This document shows positions 17,460-25,450 of a DNA stretch of 64,000 nucleotides, one piece after another. The notes beneath the pieces were generated by a model. The model was given only the letters and a program-made list of their open reading frames with translations, had not been told where the DNA came from and did no database searches. The DNA comes from UBA7672 sp040398465 (GTDB lineage Bacteria > Pseudomonadota > Alphaproteobacteria > Caulobacterales > Hyphomonadaceae). Every line of letters begins with the position of its first letter. Positions within the stretch are counted from its first letter, which is position 1. A program made the translations under genes and the position numbers. The stretch is taken from the NCBI GenBank assembly GCA_040398465.1, contig JBBAUA010000002.1, positions 62,001 to 126,000 of the forward strand, given 5' to 3'.

Positions 17460-17462
17460 CAT
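17412..17462 (-). CDS. Putative tyrS leader peptide with three Tyr codons
   Basis: A 16-codon ORF, MSHRTTLSAYYYRTLN, ending in TAA, located between the tyrS promoter and tyrS. Codons 10-12 (17427-17435) are TAT TAC TAC, three tyrosines in a row. The predicted transcription start is the A of its ATG, so it would be a leaderless message, the arrangement known for trpL of Sinorhizobium. The stop lies at the base of the competing hairpins. The match between the codon content and the downstream gene's amino acid is what supports it; it is too short for a normal gene call. Confidence 0.75.
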   Translation of the reverse strand: MSHRTTLSAYYYRTLN

Positions 17463-17468
17463 GGGGCC

Positions 17469-17498
17469 TAGATAGTCTGGCGTGGAGCAAACCGTCAA
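17469..17498 (-). promoter_or_regulatory. Sigma-70 type promoter for tyrS leader
   Basis: On the minus strand TTGACG (17493-17498) and TATCTA (17469-17474) are separated by 18 bases, a good housekeeping promoter. Six bases separate the -10 hexamer from the leader ATG, so the expected +1 is its A at 17462. The 166 bases between here and the end of the thioesterase gene (17499-17664) hold nothing else I can support. Confidence 0.75.
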
Positions 17499-17664
17499 GT
17501 TTTGCGGGTGGCGATATGCTTGAGCCTCTGCATCACAGCCAGCCTGCCGCCAAGCATCAATGAGTGGGCCTGGCGCTCAAGCCGACCGCATTGATGCCTC
17601 CGCCCCTCCGTCGCATGAGCGATGTTCACCATGCGGGGCACAAGAATCTGGCGGACGGGCTTGG

Positions 17665-18459
17665 CTATCGCCGGTTCTGCGCCAGCGCCGCGCAGGACGA
17701 GAAACCGATCGGTCCCTGAACATCGTGCAGCCTGCAATGGCCGAGCGCGATGCCTGCGGCGCTCTGGTGGTCGGCGACTTCGTAGCCAATCCATTCGCCG
17801 ACGGGTTGGCGGTGGAGGTAGAACGTCACATCGGAATTGATGAAGTCGAGGCCGGTTTCCGAGCCGTTGGCGATTGGGCTCGTATAGTCGACGCCGGTCG
17901 CGACGCGGCTGAAAGGCGTGTAGGCCTCACCGCTCACCAGCGGGCGCACTTCGCGCAGCCATGTGCGGCGCGGTCCTGGGGCGCGAAGGTCGTTCGCAAC
18001 ACTGACACCGGGCGGCAGGATGGGGCGCATCTCCCACTTGTCGGTGAACGGCTTTGACGGAGGCGGCACCTGATCCGGCGGCGCAGCGTCCCAGCCGGGC
18101 TGCGACCAGACAGAAGCTTCAGGCTGCTGCGAACGACGGAGAAGCTGACAGGACGCGAGCGCTGAGGATACGCCGCCACTGAACAACTCCGCCTCTATCA
18201 CCTTGATCCGTCCGCCCTGCCTGATGATGCGCGTGGTAACGTTTATCGGGGCGAGATCCGGCAAGCGATAGAGGTCCGCAGTTAGCCTCGCTGGCTGGAG
18301 GTCCGGTTCGCCGTACTGCTGCTCGATGACGTGCGCGAACAGGCCGATCATCACACGCGCATGAAGATTGCCTGTTGGCCGCCACCAGCCATTGGCTCTG
18401 AGCGTTGGCGTGTAGGTGTCGCCCTCGCGATGGAAGAAGGGTTCTGGTGTCTCGGTCAT
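17665..18459 (-). CDS. Thioesterase family protein (acyl-CoA thioesterase-like)
   Basis: A 264-residue protein resembling the double-hotdog acyl-CoA thioesterase II-like family (4HBT-type). The N-terminal hotdog includes GNLHARVMIGLFAHVIEQ and the second half FINSDVTFYLHRQPVGEWIGYEV, followed by GIALGHCRLHDVQGPIGFSSC, which is where such enzymes keep their active site region. The ATG at 18459 is preferred; a GTG at 18483 is an alternative and neither has a strong Shine-Dalgarno. It is last of three minus-strand genes with the DUF6572 and hydrolase genes. Substrate unknown. Confidence 0.75.
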   Translation of the reverse strand: MTETPEPFFHREGDTYTPTLRANGWWRPTGNLHARVMIGLFAHVIEQQYGEPDLQPARLTADLYRLPDLAPINVTTRIIRQGGRIKVIEAELFSGGVSSALASCQLLRRSQQPEASVWSQPGWDAAPPDQVPPPSKPFTDKWEMRPILPPGVSVANDLRAPGPRRTWLREVRPLVSGEAYTPFSRVATGVDYTSPIANGSETGLDFINSDVTFYLHRQPVGEWIGYEVADHQSAAGIALGHCRLHDVQGPIGFSSCAALAQNRR

Positions 18460-18498
18460 GGGATCGAGAAATGCCCGACGCACCTGGTCGCTGCAAGC

Positions 18499-18843
18499 TC
18501 AGTTCGCGCGGTTGTAGCCTTCCGGCAGTGGTCCGTAGCCAAAGTCGATACCGACCTTCGCAAGTTCATCTCCAACGCCCGCCAGAATAGCGACGGCCGA
18601 CGCAGGCGGCTCGAACAGCATCACGATGCCAATGCGAGGCGGCCGGCCCTTCGCGTGAATTGCGGTGACCTCAAGCTGTCCGTTCTGGATGAAGGCCACG
18701 TAGCTGCTGATCTTCTTCTGTAGCGCGCGGAAGTGCGCGGCCGGATCGCTCCAGTCCATCTGGTCCTGGATAACGAGAACGGCGTGACCGGATTCCGGAT
18801 CGATGCCGACAGCGTCCACTGTGTTCGGGTTGTCGAGCGCCAC
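18499..18843 (-). CDS. DUF6572-type hypothetical protein
   Basis: A 114-residue protein beginning MALDNPNTVDAVGIDPESG and containing LVIQDQMDWSDPAAHFRALQ, the pattern of the DUF6572 family, whose members are short cytoplasmic proteins without known function. It begins four bases after the stop of the alpha/beta hydrolase and is surely co-transcribed with it. No signal or membrane segment is visible. Confidence 0.7.
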   Translation of the reverse strand: MALDNPNTVDAVGIDPESGHAVLVIQDQMDWSDPAAHFRALQKKISSYVAFIQNGQLEVTAIHAKGRPPRIGIVMLFEPPASAVAILAGVGDELAKVGIDFGYGPLPEGYNRAN

Positions 18844-18847
18844 GGCG

Positions 18848-19567
18848 TCAGGCCGGCTTCGGCGGCGGCAGCTTGGCTGCGTCCTTGATAGCCTTGGCCT
18901 CGGCGGCTTCCTTCTGCGCCTTCTCGAACGCCTTCATGCGCTTCTTGAGATAGGCGGACGCCGTCTTCTCCATGTCGTCCAGCTTGCCCTGGAAGAAGTG
19001 ATTGGCGCCGGTGACGGTGGCGCGTTCGATCACCTCGCCCTTCTGGACGCGCACCTTCGTCAGCGAGCGGTCGATGTCCTGCGGCGGGGCGACCACATCC
19101 TTGTCTCCGGAGATGATGATGCCCGAAGCAGGGCACGGCGCGAGGAAGGACAGGTCGTAGTGATTGGCCGGCGGGGCCACGGCGACAAAGCCGTCGATCT
19201 CCGGGCGGCGCATCAGAAGCTGCAGGCAGATGTAGGCTCCGAACGAGGAGCCCGCGACCCAGCACTGGCTCGGAGCTTCGTTCAGCGCCTCGAGGTGATC
19301 GAGCACGTAAGCCGCATCCGACAGTTCGGCCACTCCTGCGTCGAACTGTCCCTGGCTGCGGCCGACGCCGCGGAAGTTGAAGCGCATGGTGGAGAAGCCA
19401 TGAGCGGCAAACATCTCGAAAAGCGTGATCGTGACTGGATCCTGCATCGTGCCGCCAGCCTTCGGATGGGGGTGCAGAATCAGTGCAATCGGCGGATTCT
19501 CGCCCGGGGCCTGCGCATAGCGGGCCTCGATCCGCCCTGCTGGACCCGAGATGATCAGTTCGCCCAT
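18848..19567 (-). CDS. Alpha/beta hydrolase
   Basis: A 239-residue alpha/beta hydrolase of the short dienelactone-hydrolase-like type. The oxyanion region LHPHPKAGGTM lies near residue 30, the nucleophile elbow GSSFGA near residue 107 (Ser), an Asp in SGDKDVV and a His in TGANHFF complete the triad. The C-terminal tail is Lys/Ala-rich (KAQKEAAEAKAIKDA). The ATG at 19567 gives the usual N-terminus; a longer frame to 19810 would overlap the divergent Rrf2 gene. A palindrome CGATT-TTTT-AATCG (19578-19591) lies just upstream. Substrate not known. Confidence 0.85.
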   Translation of the reverse strand: MGELIISGPAGRIEARYAQAPGENPPIALILHPHPKAGGTMQDPVTITLFEMFAAHGFSTMRFNFRGVGRSQGQFDAGVAELSDAAYVLDHLEALNEAPSQCWVAGSSFGAYICLQLLMRRPEIDGFVAVAPPANHYDLSFLAPCPASGIIISGDKDVVAPPQDIDRSLTKVRVQKGEVIERATVTGANHFFQGKLDDMEKTASAYLKKRMKAFEKAQKEAAEAKAIKDAAKLPPPKPA

Positions 19568-19739
19568 GACTTGCTCACGATTTTTTAATCGGACGCCGAT
19601 GAGGGAAGTGGTGCGCCCGAGGTGGCCGACAAACACTATTTCGGGTCCGGGTTTCAAGTATTTCGTGTGATCCGCACGCGTTGGCGCAACGTAACATCGC
19701 CGAGGCCGTATCACCGGCCCCACCAAATCAGGTGCAAGC

Positions 19740-20183
19740 ATGCGCATGAGTTCCAAGGGCCGATACGCGGTTGTGGCAGTTCTGGACGTGGCTGGAAACG
19801 CTGGCGCCAAGCCGGTTTCGCTTGCCGACGTCGCCGTGAGACAGCGGATTTCGCTCTCCTATCTTGAGCAACTGTTCGCGATGTTGCGACGGGCCGGGCT
19901 CGTTGCTGCCTCCCGTGGCCCGGGTGGCGGCTACAGGCTGCAGCGCCCGGCGGGTGAAATAACGGTCGGACAGGTGTTCCAAGCGGTCGATGACCCGGGC
20001 GCCAGCACCGAAAATGGCGCCCGTGACTGGTCCGAAGGCCCCGCCGCGGGGCTGTGGGATGCGCTCGATGCCCATATCGAGCGGTTCCTCGAACGGGTGA
20101 CCCTCGCCGACCTGCTGTCCGGCTCGTACAAGCGTGCGTTCGCGCTGGACGCAGCCGAGGTTCGGCAAAGCCTGTCGGCCTGA
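19740..20183 (+). CDS. Rrf2-family regulator, IscR-like but without cysteines
   Basis: A 147-residue winged-helix regulator with the Rrf2/IscR N-terminus (SSKGRYAVVAVLDVA), the recognition region LEQLFAMLRRAGLVAASRGPGGGYRL and a C-terminal helix. It opens the SUF operon, the usual place of an Fe-S sensing regulator. The stretch that carries three cluster-ligand cysteines in IscR reads ASTENGARDWSEGPAAG here, and the whole protein has no cysteine at all. It therefore cannot bind a cluster through Cys. ATG at 19740 follows AGGTGC; an ATG at 19746 is possible. 24 bases separate it from the desulfurase gene. Confidence 0.9.
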   Translation: MRMSSKGRYAVVAVLDVAGNAGAKPVSLADVAVRQRISLSYLEQLFAMLRRAGLVAASRGPGGGYRLQRPAGEITVGQVFQAVDDPGASTENGARDWSEGPAAGLWDALDAHIERFLERVTLADLLSGSYKRAFALDAAEVRQSLSA

Positions 20184-20207
20184 GCCGAATTGGCGTAGAA
20201 GCCGGGT

Positions 20208-21371
20208 ATGATGCCCGCGCGCCGGATCTATGCAGATTACAACGCGACAGCGCCCCTTCGCCCCGAGGCGAAGGCGGCGATCGCGATTGCGCTGGACCTG
20301 GCGGGCAATCCATCGTCAGTCCATGCCGAGGGTCGCCGGGTTCGGGCGCTGGTCGAGGGCGCGCGCGAGACTGTGGCGGCCTCCATCGGTGCATGTCGCG
20401 ATGACATTACCTTCACGAGTGGTGGGACGGAGGCGGTGGGATCGCCACTGCGGGGCGCGCTGCAGGCGAATGGAAATGCAGTCCTGGTCGCCTCGGCAAT
20501 CGAACATGATGCGGTGAGCAGCTTGGTAACGGGCAATGAGGCTTGGCCGACGCGGCCTGACGGCGTCGTAGAACTGGACTGGCTCCGTCATGCGACTGCG
20601 AAGCTGATGGGCCAGGGATACCGGCCGCTGGTGTCGCTGATGCTAGTCAACAACGAAACCGGTGTGATCCAGCCGGTCGCGGAGGCTGCGGAGATCGTGC
20701 ACGCGGCGGGCGGGCTGATCCATTGCGACGCGATCCAGGCGCTCGGCAAGATCGAGGTTTCTATCATCGACCTCGATGTCGACTATCTGTCGCTGTCCGC
20801 ACACAAGATGGGCGGACCGCAGGGCGTGGGCGCGTTCTACGTCAAGCCGGGTGCACCGTTCCGCGCGGTCCAGACCGGAGGCGGGCAGGAGTTCGGGCGT
20901 CGTGCCGGAACCGAGAATGTGGCCGGGATTGCCGGGTTTGGCGCCGCTGCCGATGCGGCGATCAACGGGATTGCCCAATATCGCCCCCTTGCGCTGCACC
21001 GCGACCGCATGGAGGCGCGGCTGAAGACCGTTGCACCGACATTGCAGGTTCATGGCGGCGCAGCGCCGCGGGTTGCGGGTGTTTCGTGCCTTGGCGTTGA
21101 AGGTCTGGCGTCGGAGACCCAGATAATGGGTCTCGACCTCGCTGGCTTCGCGCTGTCTGCTGGATCGGCTTGCTCGTCGGGTAAGGTGAAGCCCAGCCGC
21201 GTGTTGACCGCCATGGGGCTCAGCGATACCGCCGCTCGATCGTCCGTTCGGGCGAGCTTCGGCTGGAACTCGGCCCCGAGTGAATTTGAGGCTCTGGCTG
21301 AGGCCTGGATCAAGATGGCCGCACGGGCGCGTCCGCAACTGGTGAATTCGAATGCCGACGCAAATGCCTGA
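20208..21371 (+). CDS. Cysteine desulfurase, NifS/IscS-like (group I)
   Basis: A 387-residue PLP enzyme that removes sulfur from cysteine and passes it on as a persulfide. The N-terminus IYADYNATAPLRPEA, the PLP lysine in SAHKMGGPQGVG (about residue 203), and the mobile-loop Cys in SAGSACSSGKVKPSRVL (about 326) are all there. The long Cys loop places it in group I, unlike the SufS of the same operon. Two desulfurases in one SUF operon is common in alphaproteobacteria. The end overlaps the start of the next gene by 20 bases. Confidence 0.93.
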   Translation: MMPARRIYADYNATAPLRPEAKAAIAIALDLAGNPSSVHAEGRRVRALVEGARETVAASIGACRDDITFTSGGTEAVGSPLRGALQANGNAVLVASAIEHDAVSSLVTGNEAWPTRPDGVVELDWLRHATAKLMGQGYRPLVSLMLVNNETGVIQPVAEAAEIVHAAGGLIHCDAIQALGKIEVSIIDLDVDYLSLSAHKMGGPQGVGAFYVKPGAPFRAVQTGGGQEFGRRAGTENVAGIAGFGAAADAAINGIAQYRPLALHRDRMEARLKTVAPTLQVHGGAAPRVAGVSCLGVEGLASETQIMGLDLAGFALSAGSACSSGKVKPSRVLTAMGLSDTAARSSVRASFGWNSAPSEFEALAEAWIKMAARARPQLVNSNADANA

Positions 21372-21720
21372 CGCAGCGAGCAGTGAGGCGAGTACCGCGC
21401 TTGCGGTCTACGGCACGCTCGCTCCGGGCAAGGAGAATCATGGGCAGATCGCGATGATCGCTGGTAGGTGGAGGCTCGTCGCCGTACGCGGCCGCCTGGC
21501 GCCGAAGGGATGGGGCGCGGCGCTCGGCTATCCAGGCTTGGTGCTGGACCCGGAAGGTCCGGTTGTCGAAGTGCAAGTGTTTGAATCTGACGACCTGCCG
21601 ACTTATTGGGAACGGCTCGATGAATTTGAAGGACCGGGCTACCGGCGCGTGCCAGTAACTGTGGACCTCGCGCCGACGCCGCGTATTGCTTCGATTTATG
21701 TTCTCGCGGAGCAGGCATGA
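21352..21720 (+). CDS. Gamma-glutamylcyclotransferase-like protein
   Basis: A 122-residue protein with the GGCT-like/AIG2 fold. The phosphate/substrate-binding VYGTLAPGKENHG lies at about residues 19-31, and the catalytic-type acidic residue in LDEFEGPGYRRVPV near 92. Relatives cleave gamma-glutamyl groups from glutathione-related compounds or act on gamma-glutamylamines. It overlaps the desulfurase by 20 bases (8 if the ATG at 21364 is used) and its stop overlaps the sufB ATG as ATGA, so it is embedded in the SUF operon. A part in glutathione or cysteine supply is inference. Confidence 0.8.
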   Translation: MPTQMPDAASSEASTALAVYGTLAPGKENHGQIAMIAGRWRLVAVRGRLAPKGWGAALGYPGLVLDPEGPVVEVQVFESDDLPTYWERLDEFEGPGYRRVPVTVDLAPTPRIASIYVLAEQA

Positions 21721-23246
21721 GCGACGGTCGCGACCTCGTTAAGGACAGCATCGATCGCGGGACGGTGGACGCCGCACGGGCGCTTGAGTCCGACAAGTAT
21801 GTCGAGGGCTTCGTCACCGACATCGAGATGGAACTCGCCCCCAGGGGGCTGAGCGAGGACACCGTCCGCTACATCTCAGCCAAGAAGGAAGAGCCGGAGT
21901 GGATGCTGCAGTGGCGTCTTGAGGCCTTCCGGCGCTGGAAGGAAATGGACGAGCCGACCTGGGCGATGGTCCATTATCCGAAGATCGACTACCAGGACGC
22001 GCATTACTACGCCGAGCCCAAGGGCGGCGCGAAGTACAAGTCAATCGCGGATGTGCCGCAGGAAATTCTCGACACCTATACGAAGCTCGGCATTCCGCTG
22101 AAGGAGCAGGAGGTCCTGCTCGGTGTCGAAGGTGCGATGGAGACTGCCGCCGCCGCGCGCGAGACGCCGCGTGTGGCTGTGGATGCGGTGTTCGACAGCG
22201 TAAGCGTCGCAACGACCTTCCGCGCCGAGCTGATGAAGGCCGGCGTGATCTTCATGTCCATCTCGGAGGCCATCCGGGAGTACCCTGACCTGATCAAGCA
22301 ATATCTCGGAAGCGTCGTTCCCGTGACCGACAACTTCTTCGCGACGCTGAACTCCGCGGTGTTTTCGGACGGGACGTTTGTCTATGTGCCGAAGGGCGTG
22401 CGATGCCCGATGGAGCTGTCGACGTACTTCCGCATGAATGCCAAGGGCACCGGGCAGTTCGAGCGCACGCTCATCATCGTCGATGAAGGCGGCTACGTTT
22501 CCTATCTTGAAGGCTGCACGGCGCCGATGCGCGACGAGAACCAGCTGCATGCGGCGGTGGTTGAACTGGTCGCCCTGGCTGATGCGGAGATCAAATACTC
22601 GACCGTGCAGAACTGGTGGCCCGGCGACGCCGAAGGCAAGGGCGGGGTCTACAACTTCGTGACCAAGCGCGGCGACTGCCGCGGTGCGCGCTCGCGGATC
22701 TCGTGGACGCAGGTCGAGACCGGATCGGCGATCACCTGGAAGTATCCGAGCTGCGTGCTGCGCGGCGATGATAGTCAGGGCGAGTTCTATTCCATAGCGG
22801 TGACCAACGGACGCCAGCAGGCGGACACCGGCACCAAGATGATCCACCTCGGCAAGAACACGAAGTCGCGGATCATCTCGAAGGGGATTTCGGCGGGCAA
22901 GTCGAACAACACGTATCGTGGATTGGTCTCGATCCATGGCAAGGCCGCGAAGGCGCGCAATTTCACGCAGTGCGACAGCCTTCTGATCGGCCAGAATTGC
23001 GGCGCACACACCATCCCTTATGTCGAGAACCGCCGCGGCGACGCGCAGCTTGAGCATGAAGCGACAACGACAAAACTCTCCGATGATCAGCTCTTCTACG
23101 CCCGCCAGCGCGGCATCGGCGAGGAACAGGCGGTTGCGCTGCTGGTGAATGGCTTCGTCCGGGATGTTCTGCAGAAACTGCCGATGGAATTCGCGGTGGA
23201 AGCGCAGAAGCTGCTTGAGGTGAGCCTTGAGGGGAGTGTGGGCTAG
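21717..23246 (+). CDS. sufB: Fe-S cluster assembly protein SufB
   Basis: A 509-residue SufB, the scaffold that with SufC and SufD assembles Fe-S clusters. The typical segments YAEPKGGAKYKSIADVP, FVYVPKGVRCPMELSTYFRMN and GSAITWKYPSCVLRGDDSQGEF are visible, and the C-terminal helix region with ATTTKLSDDQLFYARQRGIG. Length is slightly above E. coli SufB. ATG overlaps the GGCT stop. Unusually, two unrelated genes lie between it and sufC. Confidence 0.96.
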   Translation: MSDGRDLVKDSIDRGTVDAARALESDKYVEGFVTDIEMELAPRGLSEDTVRYISAKKEEPEWMLQWRLEAFRRWKEMDEPTWAMVHYPKIDYQDAHYYAEPKGGAKYKSIADVPQEILDTYTKLGIPLKEQEVLLGVEGAMETAAAARETPRVAVDAVFDSVSVATTFRAELMKAGVIFMSISEAIREYPDLIKQYLGSVVPVTDNFFATLNSAVFSDGTFVYVPKGVRCPMELSTYFRMNAKGTGQFERTLIIVDEGGYVSYLEGCTAPMRDENQLHAAVVELVALADAEIKYSTVQNWWPGDAEGKGGVYNFVTKRGDCRGARSRISWTQVETGSAITWKYPSCVLRGDDSQGEFYSIAVTNGRQQADTGTKMIHLGKNTKSRIISKGISAGKSNNTYRGLVSIHGKAAKARNFTQCDSLLIGQNCGAHTIPYVENRRGDAQLEHEATTTKLSDDQLFYARQRGIGEEQAVALLVNGFVRDVLQKLPMEFAVEAQKLLEVSLEGSVG

Positions 23247-23252
23247 GCCGAG

Positions 23253-23705
23253 GTGAACCACGTGCACATCATCGACCTCAAGCCACACGCAGGTGCGGGC
23301 ATCGAAGCGTTCGTGCGCTGGGCGGATGTCGGGTCTGCTATCCGCCGGACCTTTGACCGGCTGTACGGGCCAGGCGCGCTGAACCCCGGGCATGGGCATA
23401 ACTTCATTCTCTACCAGAACGAAACCCGCGAGGGAGCGACGCTGTTGATCGGCGTGCTGGACCGTGATCCTGGCGGCGGCGACCCTGACGTGAAAGCAGT
23501 CCATGTTCCGGGCGGCCGCGTCATTACGGCGCCGCACTGGGGCGACTACGCGTCGATGCCGGCGACGTACGGCCGGATTCATGACGAGATGAAGGCCCGA
23601 AAGCTGAGGCGGGCGCCGATGTCGCTGGAAGTCTACGGCGACTGGGACGACGACCCGGCCAAGGTGAAGACCGATCTGCACATTTATCTCGCGGTGGCGA
23701 TCTGA
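23253..23705 (+). CDS. GyrI-like small-molecule-binding domain protein
   Basis: A 150-residue protein, starting with GTG six bases after sufB. The C-terminal part (HWGDYASMPATYGRIHDEM, then SLEVYGDWDDDPAKVKTDLHIYLAV) follows the pattern of GyrI-like effector-binding domains: a Gly-aromatic entry, a helix, then an E-x-Y strand and a closing acidic/hydrophobic strand. Such domains bind small ligands or DNA gyrase. No DNA-binding domain is attached. Position suggests co-expression with the Fe-S machinery, with no defined role. Confidence 0.6.
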   Translation: MNHVHIIDLKPHAGAGIEAFVRWADVGSAIRRTFDRLYGPGALNPGHGHNFILYQNETREGATLLIGVLDRDPGGGDPDVKAVHVPGGRVITAPHWGDYASMPATYGRIHDEMKARKLRRAPMSLEVYGDWDDDPAKVKTDLHIYLAVAI

Positions 23706-23778
23706 TTGATTACGGCAGCGTAAGCTGGCGCCCTGCGGTCATCTGCATTATTCCCGGCGGATCACGAGGGGATCCTGC

Positions 23779-24555
23779 ATGAGACTTCACCCTGCAATCT
23801 GCGCGACGGCTCTCGGCCTAGCGGCCTGTTCGCCTGCGCCGACGGAAGAGGCGGGCGCGAACGCCAAGCGGATGCCACTGCCGGAGTGCGCCGCGGTCGA
23901 AGCGGAGGATGCAGGTGCGGATGGTTGGAAGCACCCGGACTGCCGGATGATGCTGCCCGATCAATCCGGCATGGCGATCGAGGCGCGCTATACGCCGGCC
24001 GAGGACGACTCCACAAAGGTCACGGTTCAAGTCGTCGCTGCGGGCGACGCAACGCTCCAGACGATCGAGGAGCGGATGGGTAACACATTCAATGGGCCAA
24101 TGCTGGAAGACGTCGACAAGGACGGGATGGTGGACATCCTGATCCCGCTCGAGACCGGCAATGTAAACACGACCTGGGCGTTCTGGAAGCAGCTGACCGA
24201 AGGCAAGTTCGCGCGCGTGGGCGAACCCAGCGGCGTCGAGATCGAAAAGACCGACAGCGGCTACCTTGCGGTGCAGGGCCGGTCTAGCGCCGCTGAGTAC
24301 TACGTGACGTTCTACAAGTTGGCCGGTGAGACACTCCAGCAAGGCGTGACGGCGCGCGTGACAGCCCAGGGCGAGCCGGAAAAGATCACTGGCGTGGAAT
24401 GCGGGATCGAGGCGGACGAGCAACTGGCGGCGTCAGGGCTGACCGCAGAGGCCGCACAAGCGCAGTTCTGTGCAGAAGCCCCCGTCCAGGCGTTAATCAA
24501 GGACATGGCGCCTGTGCCAGACGCCGCTGTGGCCCCGGCTGCGACGACACCTTAG
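23779..24555 (+). CDS. Hypothetical lipoprotein in the SUF operon
   Basis: A 258-residue lipoprotein: signal MRLHPAICATALGLAAC with the lipidated Cys17, then an Ala/Glu-rich linker and a mainly beta-strand body containing DVDKDGMVDILIPLE, an EF-hand-like Asp-rich stretch. Cysteines at about residues 38, 55, 211 and 230 may form two disulfides. I do not recognise a family. It sits on the same strand between sufB and sufC with gaps of 73 and 133 bases, so it could also have its own promoter. Confidence 0.65.
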   Translation: MRLHPAICATALGLAACSPAPTEEAGANAKRMPLPECAAVEAEDAGADGWKHPDCRMMLPDQSGMAIEARYTPAEDDSTKVTVQVVAAGDATLQTIEERMGNTFNGPMLEDVDKDGMVDILIPLETGNVNTTWAFWKQLTEGKFARVGEPSGVEIEKTDSGYLAVQGRSSAAEYYVTFYKLAGETLQQGVTARVTAQGEPEKITGVECGIEADEQLAASGLTAEAAQAQFCAEAPVQALIKDMAPVPDAAVAPAATTP

Positions 24556-24688
24556 GCGACAGCACTGGACATTTCGGCGCGGGGGCTGGAAACACCCAGC
24601 CAGTTGGGCCGGAAACCTCGTACAGGCGGGGCGCCGGGCCTATCTAGAGGGTCCGGGACGTGTGACGTTCCGCGTTTGCAGGCAAGTC

Positions 24689-25450
24689 ATGCTGGAACTG
24701 AATAACCTTCACGCACGCGTGGTTCCCGAGGACGGGCCGTCGCGGGAGATCCTGAAGGGTCTTTCACTCTCCGTGCCCGCTGGCGAAGTGCATGCGATCA
24801 TGGGGCCTAACGGCTCCGGCAAGTCGACGCTGTCCTATGTCCTGACCGGCAAGCACGGCTATGACGTGACCAGCGGCTCGGCCAAGTTTGGTGGCGAAGA
24901 TCTGCTGTCGCTTGAACCTGAGGCCCGCGCTGCGAAGGGTCTGTTCCTGTCCTTCCAGTATCCGCTCGAGATCGCCGGCGTCCCGGTCATGACGTTCGTG
25001 CGGGCGGCGATGAATTCGCAGCGCAAGGCGCGCGGCGAGCCGGAAGTCTCGGCGCCAGATTTCCTGAAGCTGTCAAAGCTGGCGGCGGCGAAGCTGCGGA
25101 TCGACCCGGAGATGCTGAAGCGGCCGCTCAATGTCGGCTTCTCGGGAGGCGAGAAAAAGCGGCTTGAGATATACCAGATGCTGATGCTTGAGCCGCGCTT
25201 CATGATCCTCGACGAGACCGACAGCGGGCTGGACATCGACGCGTTGAAAGTGGTGGCCGAGGGCGTCAATGCATTGCGCGGCGCGGGTCGTGGCATGCTC
25301 GTGATCACGCACTACCAGCGCCTGCTCGACTACATCAAACCGGACCGCGTCCACATTCTCTCTGCAGGACGCATCGTGAAATCCGGCGGGCCGGACCTAG
25401 CGCTTGAGCTGGAGAAGTCCGGCTATGACCAGTTCCTGAAGGTCGACTGA
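24689..25450 (+). CDS. sufC: Fe-S cluster assembly ATPase SufC
   Basis: A 253-residue ABC-type ATPase. Walker A GPNGSGKST (about residues 37-45), signature FSGGEKKR (about 151) and Walker B FMILDETDSGLDID (about 171) are intact; the SufC-specific ETDSGLDIDAL is clear. It powers the SufBCD scaffold complex in the cytoplasm. The ATG at 24689 is the SufC family start; a GTG nine codons upstream is less likely. The stop overlaps the sufD start (TGATG). Confidence 0.96.
   Translation: MLELNNLHARVVPEDGPSREILKGLSLSVPAGEVHAIMGPNGSGKSTLSYVLTGKHGYDVTSGSAKFGGEDLLSLEPEARAAKGLFLSFQYPLEIAGVPVMTFVRAAMNSQRKARGEPEVSAPDFLKLSKLAAAKLRIDPEMLKRPLNVGFSGGEKKRLEIYQMLMLEPRFMILDETDSGLDIDALKVVAEGVNALRGAGRGMLVITHYQRLLDYIKPDRVHILSAGRIVKSGGPDLALELEKSGYDQFLKVD

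Noticed and set aside
22041..23681. 546-codon open frame antisense to sufB
   Set aside because: Shadow of sufB; no start signal or family pattern.
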